Made by a program: the position numbers and the translations under genes | Shown here: in pieces, positions 1-6,872 of the stretch | How the letters are laid out: each line of letters begins with the position of its first letter | How positions within the stretch are numbered: position 1 is the stretch's first letter | Notes under the pieces: generated by a model | The model's database searches: none | What the model was told of the DNA's origin: nothing | The model's input: the letters and a program-made list of their open reading frames with translations, nothing else | Source of the DNA: an uncultured bacterium | GTDB lineage: Bacteria > Verrucomicrobiota > Kiritimatiellia > RFP12 > UBA1067 | Length of the DNA stretch: 16,065 nucleotides | Direction of reading: 5' to 3' | NCBI GenBank assembly: GCA_902773475.1 | Contig: CACYEO010000180.1 | Coordinates: forward strand, 1-16,065

Positions 1-43
1 GCTTCCCAAATGCCTCGGTAAAATCTTCAATGGGGTGTCTCAT
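1..43 (-). CDS. Possible 5' end of a divergent gene (partial, unidentified)
   Basis: Read on the minus strand, an ATG at 43-41 opens a frame that stays open to the window edge and would encode MRHPIEDFTEAFGK. An in-frame TGA lies four codons before this ATG, so the frame genuinely begins here. No convincing Shine-Dalgarno sequence precedes it. The fragment is too short to assign to a family. It may be the start of a divergently transcribed gene or chance. Confidence 0.25.
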   Translation of the reverse strand, partial: MRHPIEDFTEAFGK

Positions 44-75
44 TTCGCTTGCAATTCACGGATTTATTCAAAGTA

Positions 76-99
76 GGGTGTTTGGGTGTTTGAGTGTTT
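76..99 (+). repeat. Three tandem 8-bp units, GGGTGTTT
   Basis: Units lie at 76-83 (GGGTGTTT), 84-91 (GGGTGTTT) and 92-99 (GAGTGTTT). A further related 8-mer, AAGTGTTT, is at 131-138. The array lies in the AT-richer part of the intergenic region and has no obvious coding role. It could be slipped-strand repeat DNA or a protein-binding array. Confidence 0.6.
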
Positions 100-153
100 A
101 GATAGAATTTACAAAATTGACAGAATTGGGAAGTGTTTGGGGGTGGCAGTTGG

Positions 154-192
154 CTAGGATTCTAGAGTCTCTAGGGCTTCTAGGATTCTAGA
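154..192. repeat. CTAG-rich direct repeat with an internal palindrome
   Basis: The 13-mer CTAGGATTCTAGA occurs exactly twice, at 154-166 and 180-192, with a 26-bp period. The tetramer CTAG appears five times within these 39 bases, and TTCTAGAA at 186-193 is a perfect 8-bp palindrome. CTAG is scarce in most bacterial genomes, so the cluster is unlikely to be neutral GC-rich background. Its function is unknown. Confidence 0.6.
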
Positions 193-193
193 A

Positions 194-209
194 GCGCGAG
201 ACATCGCGC
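194..209. other. Short perfect hairpin in the intergenic region
   Basis: GCGCGA (194-199) and TCGCGC (204-209) are perfect inverted repeats around a 4-base loop. On the plus strand the stem is followed by AAAA, not T, so it is not a plus-strand terminator. Reading the minus strand, no clean T-run follows either. Between this hairpin and the start of the first gene (about 210-417) I see no gene, only the inverted repeat and promoter-like element listed separately. Confidence 0.3.
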
Positions 210-338
210 AAAATCGGCGTTTAGGCGACCGACAGCGGCGAGCCGGAGAGGAGTCCGCGGCGCGGGGCCAGGCCTCTTGAACCGGCAGGGCGCGCAAATG
301 CGAGCGCAAAACTTGTGCAGACGCGCCCTCAATTTTGG

Positions 339-359
339 CGCGAAGCGTTTCTGTTCGCG
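339..359. promoter_or_regulatory. Inverted repeat upstream of the first operon (possible operator)
   Basis: CGCGAA (339-344) and TTCGCG (354-359) form a perfect 6-bp inverted repeat with a 9-base spacer, centred about 30 bp upstream of the -10-like element at 373-383. The position suits an operator overlapping a -35 region. Six-bp GC-rich inverted repeats also arise by chance in DNA of this composition. Confidence 0.25.
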
Positions 360-383
360 TTTCCCGGGGGGATATGCTAAACT
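354..383 (+). promoter_or_regulatory. Candidate promoter of the gre-dksA-lspA-miaA-recJ operon
   Basis: TATGCTAAACT at 373-383 can be read as an extended -10: TG at 375-376, one base, then TAAACT at 378-383. Eighteen bp upstream is TTCGCG (354-359), a poor -35 match. Transcription from here would give a 5' UTR of about 25-30 bases ending in the ribosome binding site AGGAAGG at 406-412. It is the best promoter-like element close to the first gene, but it is not strong. Confidence 0.35.
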
Positions 384-417
384 TTACGCAGTTCTTTTTG
401 CCAAAAGGAAGGTTCGC

Positions 418-2604
418 ATGGACAAAAAAGCGCTTGAAGAGAAGGAAACAGAATTCATTGAAAAGATCCAGGCTCCGCCGTATCCGGTAGACGAAATGCT
501 CGCGTTGATAGCGGAGGTGCCGTCGGGCAAGGCGCAGGAATGGACGTCCATGCTGATGCAGGCGCTGATGGAGGCGGGCGATTTCGCGGGCATGTTCAGC
601 CTTGTGCGCGCGCAGTCCGCGGTTCTGGAATCGTCGCTTGGCGCGGCGGGCGTGGTGGCGTCTCTCAAGAAAACCGCGAAAGACCGGCTGATTCTTTCTT
701 TCGTGGAGACGGCGGCCGCGGGATCCGCGCCGCTCGCAAAGACGCTTGAAAGGCTTGAAAAACTCCTGTCCTTCACGCCGGGCACGATCGTCCTGAACCG
801 CGCCACGTGGGACTGGGGGGCGGGCGAGATCCGCAAACTCGATTATTTCTACCGCCGCATCACGGTGGATTTCTCGCGCAAGCCGAACCACCAGATGACG
901 TTCCAGGCGGCGCTCGACACGCTTGCGCCCGCGCCGGAGAACCACATCCTTTCTATTGCGCGCTCCGATCCGGACCGGGTGCGCGCGATGCTGAAAGACA
1001 GCCCCGGCGTTTTCCTGGAAGAAGTCCTCAAGGCATACGGTCCGCAGCCCGTGACGCGTCTTGAGGACTTTTGCGTTGCGAACGGCTTTGTGAAATCCGC
1101 GAACTGGAAGGCGTTCTGGGACGATGCGCGCCGCGACATGGCCAAAGACAAGCGCGTGTCCATACCGGCGCGCCGGGCCGATCCGATAGTCCTTAAAGAC
1201 GCGGTCGAAGACTACGGCCAGGCGTGGTTCAACGCCCTTGCCGCGAACAAAGACCCCAAGGACATACTGCGCTCGGTGCGCGAATTCAAGGCGCGCAAGA
1301 CGAAAGACATCGCGGGCCTTGCCGGAGACATGCGCGAAATCCTCGGCGAAAGGCTTGCTTTCGCGCTCAAAGGCGCGAAACTCGTGGACGACGCGCTCTA
1401 CGCGGCGCTGGCGGTCGAGATTGCGCAGTCGGGCTTCGCGAATCCGTCCGCCGAAAGCATGCGCGGCTATCTGTTCGAAGGCAGGCGCTATCTGGCGGCG
1501 GCGGCCGAAATGCCGGCGCGCGACGTGGGCGCGCTCGTGGAGTTCCTGCTGCGCGGCGGCGAGGACGCCAAGCGGCGCATCCTTGAAGCGATTCCCGACA
1601 TGTGCTCCACGCTGCTGGCGGAAACCATCGGATATTTCTCGGAAACGGTCCGCGGCGACGGCACGAAAGGGCCGGACGCGGAATGCGAGGTGCGCATATC
1701 GGAACTTCTGCGCATGCCCAAGGCTCCGGCGCCGCTCGTGGCGTGCGTGCTCGGCCACCGCGAGATGTTCAAAGGCTGGAAGCTGCCGCCGCTGGTGATC
1801 GCGCTTACGCACGGCATCGCGCTTGGCGAAGGCCGCCAGAACGGAGAGACGCTGCGCATGCAGAACATAGTGCGCAGGCTTTTCTCCGACAAGAAGTGGC
1901 TGTACGAGATACTCAGGGAGCTCCCTCCCGAAGACAGGGTGCTGTTCTTCGAGCGTTTCGAGGCGTCGATCGCGTGGGAGCCTTCCTCCCACCATGCGAT
2001 CGTGGTCCGCATGACGCAGTGCCCCGACGCGCCGGAACTTTCCAACAGGACGGTCCGTTCGAAAGAGGCGCCCGGCGCCGCCCCGCAGCGCGTCACGTCG
2101 ATACGCTCCTACGCGGAGCGCAAGGCCGCCTACAAGCGGCTTGTCGAAGTGGAGATGCCAAAGAACGCGCACGACATCGAAGTCGCCCGTTCGTACGGCG
2201 ACTTGCGCGAAAACTTCGAATACCAGGCCGCCAAGGACGAACAGCGCGCGCTTCTCCAGAAGCACGATCTTCTCCAGAAAGATCTCGAGGAAGTCAAGCC
2301 GGTCGATTTTTCCGGCGCGTCCGGAAACGTCGTGGAGCCGGGCGTCACGGTCGTCCTGCGCCTGCCGGACGGCTCCGCGCGCACGTGGACCATTCTTGGA
2401 GAGTGGGACAACGACGAATCGCGCGGCATAATTTCCTGCAAGGCGAGGCTTGCGGCGGACATGGCGGGGCGCAAGGCCGGCGATTTTGCGGAAATCACGG
2501 ACGCCTCCGGCGCAACGGTCAAGGCGACGATAGAATCCGTTTCGCCGCTTTCGCCTGAAATGCGCGCGTATGCGACGGAGATTCCGGACGGCGCATCGAT
2601 TTGA
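418..2604 (+). CDS. greA: GreA-type transcript cleavage factor with a ~555-residue N-terminal extension
   Basis: This 728-residue protein ends in a recognisable GreA/GreB module, which rescues backtracked RNA polymerase through the secondary channel by stimulating transcript cleavage. The coiled-coil hairpin spans about 560-640, with the tip motif ARSYGDLRENFEYQAA carrying the two acidic residues expected at the tip, D595 and E598 (E. coli D41/E44). The FKBP-like C-terminal domain follows to the end. Normal GreA has about 158 residues; the preceding ~555 residues are mostly helical and unassigned. Around 121-172 the pattern WGAGEIRKLD..VDF..H.M resembles small SH3/Tudor-like folds (inference). 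A similarly long GreA is known to me from Chlamydia. The ATG at 418 is chosen because AGGAAGG lies 5 bases upstream; the frame extends back to a TTG at 277 without support. It is the first gene of the operon, 20 bp before the DksA-like gene. Confidence 0.88.
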   Translation: MDKKALEEKETEFIEKIQAPPYPVDEMLALIAEVPSGKAQEWTSMLMQALMEAGDFAGMFSLVRAQSAVLESSLGAAGVVASLKKTAKDRLILSFVETAAAGSAPLAKTLERLEKLLSFTPGTIVLNRATWDWGAGEIRKLDYFYRRITVDFSRKPNHQMTFQAALDTLAPAPENHILSIARSDPDRVRAMLKDSPGVFLEEVLKAYGPQPVTRLEDFCVANGFVKSANWKAFWDDARRDMAKDKRVSIPARRADPIVLKDAVEDYGQAWFNALAANKDPKDILRSVREFKARKTKDIAGLAGDMREILGERLAFALKGAKLVDDALYAALAVEIAQSGFANPSAESMRGYLFEGRRYLAAAAEMPARDVGALVEFLLRGGEDAKRRILEAIPDMCSTLLAETIGYFSETVRGDGTKGPDAECEVRISELLRMPKAPAPLVACVLGHREMFKGWKLPPLVIALTHGIALGEGRQNGETLRMQNIVRRLFSDKKWLYEILRELPPEDRVLFFERFEASIAWEPSSHHAIVVRMTQCPDAPELSNRTVRSKEAPGAAPQRVTSIRSYAERKAAYKRLVEVEMPKNAHDIEVARSYGDLRENFEYQAAKDEQRALLQKHDLLQKDLEEVKPVDFSGASGNVVEPGVTVVLRLPDGSARTWTILGEWDNDESRGIISCKARLAADMAGRKAGDFAEITDASGATVKATIESVSPLSPEMRAYATEIPDGASI

Positions 2605-2624
2605 CAAACCGACAGGAGGACAAC

Positions 2625-3581
2625 ATGGCAACGAGCAAGAAAAAGCCTTCGGCAAAGGCCGCCCCCCCGAAGAAAGCGGCAAAGAAACCCGCCGCGCCGG
2701 CGAAAAAAGCCGCACCGGCGAAAAAGGCCGCGTCTGCCAAAAAGGCGGCTCCGGCCAGGAAAATTTCCATCGGGTCGCTTGTGGAGCCTGCGAAGACGAA
2801 AGTCCTCGCGCCGGTTCCGCCGCCCAGAAAGCCGGCGGCCCCGGCCAAGAGTTCGATACCGTCCGTGATGCACGCACTCCAGGCGGTTCCCGCCGCGCGA
2901 ACGATGAAAAAGCCTCTCGGACGCAAAAACATCACGTTCGTCAACAAGCCCATCCCTCCCGAAGGGTTGAAAAAGCAGCACAAGAAGCCGAACCCCGTCA
3001 CATTCGTGCGCAAGCCCGTTCCGGCAGCGCCTTCCAAAAACGTCCAGCCGACGAAGGCGGAGATAGCCGCCGCGCTGGAGCAGGCCCGGCGCGCGCGTTC
3101 GTTCGCGTATGAAATCGCCGAGCAGATGAAAGAGGCGCACCAGAAGACCGATGCGGAGCGTCCGGCGGGCGGAATCAAGCTTTCGCGGCGTCCGTCCAAC
3201 CGCGGCTCCGGCAACGGCGAGCATTTCCCCAAGAGCGATCTGGAGCAGTTCCGCAAGGTGCTCATTTCCCTGCGCGAGGTCGTCGTGGGGCGCTCCGGCA
3301 CGCTGAAGTCGGTCGCTCTGGACCAGATCGACCCGCACGCGCTCGACGATGAAGACGGCACCGACGCATTCATGCGCTTCCAGGCGCTCGGGCAGGTCGG
3401 CAGCCAGCAGTCCGTAATCCAGAAAATCGACCAGGCGCTCGCTTCGATCGAAGACGGCACCTACGGCATCTGTTCGCATTGCGGGCAGCTCATCCGCAAA
3501 CCGCGTCTTCTGCAAATGCCGTTCGCGACGACCTGCATGGAGTGCCAGACGCAGCTTGAGAACCCCTACGGAATGCGCTGA
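2625..3581 (+). CDS. DksA/TraR-family zinc finger protein with H1-like basic tail
   Basis: The last ~100 of 318 residues form a DksA/TraR-like domain with a complete C4 zinc finger: C283, C286, C304 and C307, spaced C-x2-C-x17-C-x2-C. DksA proteins insert a coiled coil into the RNA polymerase secondary channel and modulate initiation, often with ppGpp. Residues 5-46 are almost purely Lys, Ala and Pro with a six-residue period (APAKKA-like), resembling histone H1-like bacterial nucleoid proteins. Residues about 110-140 contain a doubled motif, ITFVNKPIP and VTFVRKPVP. Ordinary DksA has about 150 residues. The start at 2625 follows a perfect AGGAGG at 2614-2619. The gene sits 20 bp after the GreA-like gene and 6 bp before lspA. 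I give no symbol because the DksA subfamily is uncertain, and whether the ppGpp and tip functions are retained cannot be judged. Confidence 0.88.
   Translation: MATSKKKPSAKAAPPKKAAKKPAAPAKKAAPAKKAASAKKAAPARKISIGSLVEPAKTKVLAPVPPPRKPAAPAKSSIPSVMHALQAVPAARTMKKPLGRKNITFVNKPIPPEGLKKQHKKPNPVTFVRKPVPAAPSKNVQPTKAEIAAALEQARRARSFAYEIAEQMKEAHQKTDAERPAGGIKLSRRPSNRGSGNGEHFPKSDLEQFRKVLISLREVVVGRSGTLKSVALDQIDPHALDDEDGTDAFMRFQALGQVGSQQSVIQKIDQALASIEDGTYGICSHCGQLIRKPRLLQMPFATTCMECQTQLENPYGMR
2697..2762 (+). repeat. 18-bp-period coding repeat in the basic tail of the DksA-like protein
   Basis: Codons 25-46 of the DksA-like gene repeat with an 18-bp period: P25-A30, P31-A36, S37-A42 and the partial P43-K46. 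Each unit encodes about (P/S)AKKAA. The DNA copies have synonymous differences, so the peptide pattern, not the DNA, appears to be maintained. Such tails can still vary in length by slippage. Confidence 0.6.
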
Positions 3582-3587
3582 GGCGCC

Positions 3588-4145
3588 ATGTCCCGGCAGC
3601 AAGAAAAGCCCGCCGCGAGGCGCGGCAGGGGGCCGGCGGCGCGCTTCGCGCTTTCCGCTCTGGCGGTGCTGAATCTCTTTCTGGTCGACCAGATTGTAAA
3701 GCGCGTTGCAGTGGCGCGGTGGAGCTCCCCGCGTTCGTCTTCGACGGCGATACCAGGTTTCTTCGACCTCTGCTACGTCGAAAACCGCGGTGCGGCCTGG
3801 GGCATGTTCCAGCACAACGTTCTGCCGCTTGCGGTTTTTTCGATAGCGGCGTTCGCGTTTCTGCTTTGGAAGCGCAAAGGCGTTTTCGGCGAAAGCAGGG
3901 CGGGCGCGGTTTCGGAAATTCTGCTTTATTCCGGGCTGTTCGGCAATCTCTACGACCGGCTTGCGCGCGGATTCGTCGTGGACATGTTCGATTTCCACTG
4001 GGGGGACGTCTGGCATTTTCCGGTGTTCAACATGGCCGATGTTTTCATAACGTGCGCCGCCGCGATACTCATATTCCTTTCCTTTTCGGACACTTTCAAA
4101 CCGCGGAAGACCCGCAGAAAAACCGGAGCGGATGTTTCAACGTGA
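3588..4145 (+). CDS. lspA: Lipoprotein signal peptidase II
   Basis: The 185-residue membrane aspartyl protease removes signal peptides from diacylglyceryl-modified prolipoproteins in the inner membrane. All family signatures are visible: DQIVK at 34-38 in the first transmembrane segment, VENRGAAWG at 64-72, GNLYDRLARGFVVD at 119-132 and FNMAD at 147-151. The catalytic aspartates are D132 and D151 (corresponding to D124/D143 of the Pseudomonas enzyme). About four membrane helices are expected, and the first 19 residues are unusually basic (RxxRRGRG). The ATG at 3588 follows GAGG at 3580-3583. The gene overlaps miaA by 14 bp, implying translational coupling. Length is slightly above the usual 160-170 residues because of the basic N-terminus. 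Confidence 0.95.
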   Translation: MSRQQEKPAARRGRGPAARFALSALAVLNLFLVDQIVKRVAVARWSSPRSSSTAIPGFFDLCYVENRGAAWGMFQHNVLPLAVFSIAAFAFLLWKRKGVFGESRAGAVSEILLYSGLFGNLYDRLARGFVVDMFDFHWGDVWHFPVFNMADVFITCAAAILIFLSFSDTFKPRKTRRKTGADVST

Positions 4146-4932
4146 CGCATATCTTCTGGCCGGTCCCACCGCAAGCGGGAAGACGGGCGCCGTGGCGATT
4201 CTCGCGCGGGAACTCGGCGCCGCCGTGCTCTGCGCGGATTCGATGTCGGTCTACCGCGGTTTCGACATAGGCACGGCAAAGCCCACGCCAGCGGAGCGCG
4301 AGGGATATGCGACAGGCGGAATAGACCTTGCCGACCCGTGCGAGGAATTTTCGGCGGGCGAGTGGCTACGGGCCGCGGCGGATTTCGCCGCTTCGCTCCC
4401 CCCGTCCGCCCCGCTGATAGTTTCCGGCGGCACCGGGCTTTATTTTTCGGCGCTGCTGCGGGGACTCGACCGCAAATGGGCGGATCCTCCGCCGGCGTGT
4501 CCCGTGCTGGATCTGCCGCGCGAAGAACTGCGCGCGCGCGCCGCGCGCCGCATCGATGCGATGCTCGCGGCGGGCTGGCCGGAAGAAGTCGCCTCTCTCG
4601 CGCGCCGGTTCCCTTGCTGGTCGCGCACCGCGTCGTACGCGATCGGCTACGCGGAAATACGCGCGGCGTATTCCTTTCCGGAAGGTTCGCCGCCGGTTCC
4701 GCCGCCGGAACCCGCTTTTTCCGCGATGAAAGAGCGCATGCTCGTGCGCACGATGCGTCTTGTGAAGCACCAGGCCACATGGTTCCGCCACCAGATGCGC
4801 GCGGTGCCGGTTCCGGCCTCGGACGATCCGGTGGAAACGGCGCGGCGCGTGCGCGGCGCATGGCGCGCGTGCGGGCCGGCGAAGGCGTTTTTCCCGGATC
4901 CCGGCGAACTTCCGGCGGAGAAGACGGCATGA
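4132..4932 (+). CDS. miaA: tRNA dimethylallyltransferase lacking the insertion domain
   Basis: MiaA transfers the dimethylallyl group of DMAPP to N6 of A37 in tRNAs reading UNN codons. Visible motifs are the P-loop GPTASGKT at 11-18, DSMSVYRGFDIGTAKP from D36 (D36 is the expected catalytic base), GGTGLYF at 99-105, the SYAIGYAEI segment and KHQATWFRHQ near the C-terminus. The protein has 266 residues, against about 310 normally. By recalled alignment to E. coli MiaA, about 65-70 residues are absent between GLDRKWADPP (to ~120) and VLDLPREELRARAARRI (from ~125). This is the helical insertion containing the HPND/RALEVY region that grips the anticodon arm. The frame is continuous, with no room for a hidden frameshift. 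GGAG at 4125-4128, inside lspA, may serve as ribosome binding site; the stop overlaps the recJ start as ATGA. Confidence 0.9.
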   Translation: MFQRDAYLLAGPTASGKTGAVAILARELGAAVLCADSMSVYRGFDIGTAKPTPAEREGYATGGIDLADPCEEFSAGEWLRAAADFAASLPPSAPLIVSGGTGLYFSALLRGLDRKWADPPPACPVLDLPREELRARAARRIDAMLAAGWPEEVASLARRFPCWSRTASYAIGYAEIRAAYSFPEGSPPVPPPEPAFSAMKERMLVRTMRLVKHQATWFRHQMRAVPVPASDDPVETARRVRGAWRACGPAKAFFPDPGELPAEKTA

Positions 4933-6758
4933 ACGGGATATACGAGGCCGAATGGCGCGAAAGCGCGGTTGAATGCGGCGCCGCGAAAGCGATGGAGGCG
5001 AAGCTTGCGGAACTTTGCGGTCTTTCGCCGGCCCACGCCGCGATCGCCGCGCGGCTGCTCGCGCGCAGGGGCGTCGCCGCGCGCGAGATCGAAGAGTTTC
5101 TCAATCCGTCCTTCGCAAGGCTGCCGGACCCGTTTTCGATCCCCGGGATCCGCGAAGCTTCCGCCGCGATTCTGGACACTGTCGTGTCGGGCGGCAAAAT
5201 CGTGGTTTTCGGCGACTACGACGTGGACGGCGTTTCCGCGACCGCGATACTTGTGCGCGTACTGCAGTCGCTCGGCGCGGACGTTTCGCCGTTCATACCC
5301 CTCCGCAACGAAGAAGGCTACGGGATGTCCGGGGCCGCGCTCAAGCGGCTTTTCGGAGAGCATCCTTCCGTGTCGCTCGTCATAACGGTCGACAACGGCA
5401 TAACCGCGGCGGAGGAGATAGCGGGCATCCGCGCGCGCGGCGTGAAAGTAGTCGTCACCGACCATCACATGAGCAACGGGGAGCTTCCCGACTGCGAGGC
5501 GCTCGTAAATCCGCATCTTGCGGCGGATTCCGCCGGCGGGTCCGCGGATCTCTGCGGGGCCGGGGTGGCGTTCATGCTTGCGTACGCGATGCTGAAGGAC
5601 GCCCCGGCGCGCGGCGTGGAAAAGATGTCCGGGGGCAAACAGTCCGGCACGCTTGCAGTCCTCGCCGGGCTTGCGACGGTCGCGGACGCGGTTCCGCTGA
5701 GCCGTGCGAACCGCGTACTCTCGGCGGAATCGTTTTCCCGTTTCAGGGCGCACGCGCCGATCGGACTTTCGGAGCTGCTCGACCGCGGGCTGCGCAAAAC
5801 CGCCGACAATCCCACGGCGCGCGATTTCGGCTATATCCTCGCGCCGCGGCTGAACGCCTGCGGACGTGTTGCCGACGCGATGCTGGCGTACAGGCTCCTG
5901 ATGTGCGGGGCAGGCGGCGGGGATGCCGCGGCCGCGCGCGAGGAGGCCAGGATGCTCGCGTTCGAAGTGGACGGATGCAATTCGATGCGGCGCGGGATAG
6001 AAAACGCGATGTGCGACGAGGCGCGCGCGCAGGCCGGCGCCGATTTCGCCGCGCCGGCTTTCGCCGCGGAAGGCGCGGCGCGGCGGGCGGACGGTTCTCC
6101 GGGATGGAGCGCCGGAGTGGCCGGAATAGTCGCGGCGCGGCTTGTAGAAGACCTCGGCGTTCCGTGCGCGATCGCGGCGCGCGGGGAAAACGGCGAATGC
6201 AACGGCAGCGTCCGCGCCCCGAACGGATACAACATACACGAGGCGCTCGGCAGGTGCGCCCCCGTCCTTATGCGTTTCGGCGGGCATGCCGCGGCCGGCG
6301 GATTTACCGTGAAGCCCGGCGCGTTCGGAGAGTTCAGGGCGATGTTTGCGGAGGCGTGCGCTTCGCAGAATCCGGAAGGCGGCAGGCCGCCTGCGGATTT
6401 TGACATGTGGCTCGACAGGCCTTCCGTCCTCGATTGCGCGTGGATGGACTTCCAGAGGCGGATGGAGCCGTTCGGGGAGGGCAATCCGGAGCCGGTTTTC
6501 GGATTCCGCGGCGTGAGAGTGGAAAAAGTCCGCATCTGCGGAAAGGACGGGGTGCATCTTTCGTTCATGTTCAAGATGCCGTATTCGACGGAGCGGCATG
6601 CTGCCGTATGGTGGAGGCACGGGGCGGACGCCGAGGAGGTCCGCCAGGCGGGGCTTTATCCGTTCGACATGCTGGCGTCGCCGGCGCTATCGGACTACGG
6701 CGACAGCGGCAGGCATGTCGAGTGGCGCGTCGCCGCCCTCCGCCCGTCGGGATTTTAA
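4929..6758 (+). CDS. recJ: Single-stranded-DNA-specific exonuclease RecJ
   Basis: RecJ is a 5'-3' single-stranded DNA exonuclease of the DHH superfamily, used in recombination, mismatch repair and base excision repair. The 609-residue product has motif I DYDVDG at 96-101, DNGI at 155-158, DHH at 178-180 and the TVADAVPL motif with D253. It also has the APRLNACGR segment linking to DHHA1, GWSAGVAGIVAARL, and FGGHAAAGG with GGH at 451-453. The OB-fold region begins around PFGEGNPEPVF. The usual SGRS signature is GSVRAP here, with the arginine kept. Length is close to E. coli RecJ (577). The ATG at 4929 overlaps the miaA stop (ATGA), and GGAG at 4917-4920 precedes it. It is the last gene of the operon, followed by a probable terminator. 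Confidence 0.95.
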   Translation: MNGIYEAEWRESAVECGAAKAMEAKLAELCGLSPAHAAIAARLLARRGVAAREIEEFLNPSFARLPDPFSIPGIREASAAILDTVVSGGKIVVFGDYDVDGVSATAILVRVLQSLGADVSPFIPLRNEEGYGMSGAALKRLFGEHPSVSLVITVDNGITAAEEIAGIRARGVKVVVTDHHMSNGELPDCEALVNPHLAADSAGGSADLCGAGVAFMLAYAMLKDAPARGVEKMSGGKQSGTLAVLAGLATVADAVPLSRANRVLSAESFSRFRAHAPIGLSELLDRGLRKTADNPTARDFGYILAPRLNACGRVADAMLAYRLLMCGAGGGDAAAAREEARMLAFEVDGCNSMRRGIENAMCDEARAQAGADFAAPAFAAEGAARRADGSPGWSAGVAGIVAARLVEDLGVPCAIAARGENGECNGSVRAPNGYNIHEALGRCAPVLMRFGGHAAAGGFTVKPGAFGEFRAMFAEACASQNPEGGRPPADFDMWLDRPSVLDCAWMDFQRRMEPFGEGNPEPVFGFRGVRVEKVRICGKDGVHLSFMFKMPYSTERHAAVWWRHGADAEEVRQAGLYPFDMLASPALSDYGDSGRHVEWRVAALRPSGF

Positions 6759-6764
6759 CTGCGG

Positions 6765-6785
6765 ACGCCCCGTTTCGGCGTTTTT
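6765..6785 (+). terminator. Probable intrinsic terminator after recJ
   Basis: Seven bases after the recJ stop, ACGCC (6765-6769) pairs with GGCGT (6777-6781) around a 7-base loop. An alternative fold uses CCG-TTT-CGG inside the same segment. The stem runs straight into TTTTT at 6781-6785. The stem is short, so termination may be partial, but the position at the end of the operon and just before a new promoter is right. Confidence 0.5.
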
Positions 6786-6789
6786 GGGC

Positions 6790-6818
6790 TTGTCACGGGC
6801 GGGAAAAAAGCGGATAAT
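6790..6818 (+). promoter_or_regulatory. Sigma70-type promoter for the pseudopilin/giant-protein unit
   Basis: TTGTCA at 6790-6795 and GATAAT at 6813-6818 are separated by exactly 17 bp, each one mismatch from consensus. An A/G-rich GGGAAAAAAGC lies in the spacer. Transcription would start near 6825, giving a leader of about 48 bases before the ATG at 6873 with its GGAG at 6863-6866. It lies directly downstream of the recJ terminator. Confidence 0.6.
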
Positions 6819-6872
6819 TTGTTTCGCCGCCCGCAGTGTGCCGTTTTGCGGAGGCTTGGCTTGGAGACAAGT

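Noticed and set aside
117..122. TTGACA, a perfect -35 hexamer
   Set aside because: No -10-like hexamer lies 15-19 bp downstream on the plus strand; the following bases are G-rich.
277..417. Upstream extension of the GreA-like gene to a TTG at 277
   Set aside because: No ribosome binding site at the TTG, Arg/Cys-rich translation, and a strong AGGAAGG directly before the ATG at 418; the candidate -10 element also lies within it.
154..2877. 907-codon open frame on the minus strand
   Set aside because: It lies antisense to the GreA-like gene, is Arg/His-rich with no recognisable motif, and is the kind of shadow frame expected opposite GC-rich codons.
2130..4016. 628-codon minus-strand open frame across three plus-strand genes
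   Set aside because: It spans well supported plus-strand genes with clear catalytic motifs and has low-complexity Arg/Gly-rich translation.
4647..6620. 657-codon minus-strand open frame opposite recJ
   Set aside because: Its sequence is Arg/His/Ala-biased and resembles no family; recJ on the other strand has all its motifs.
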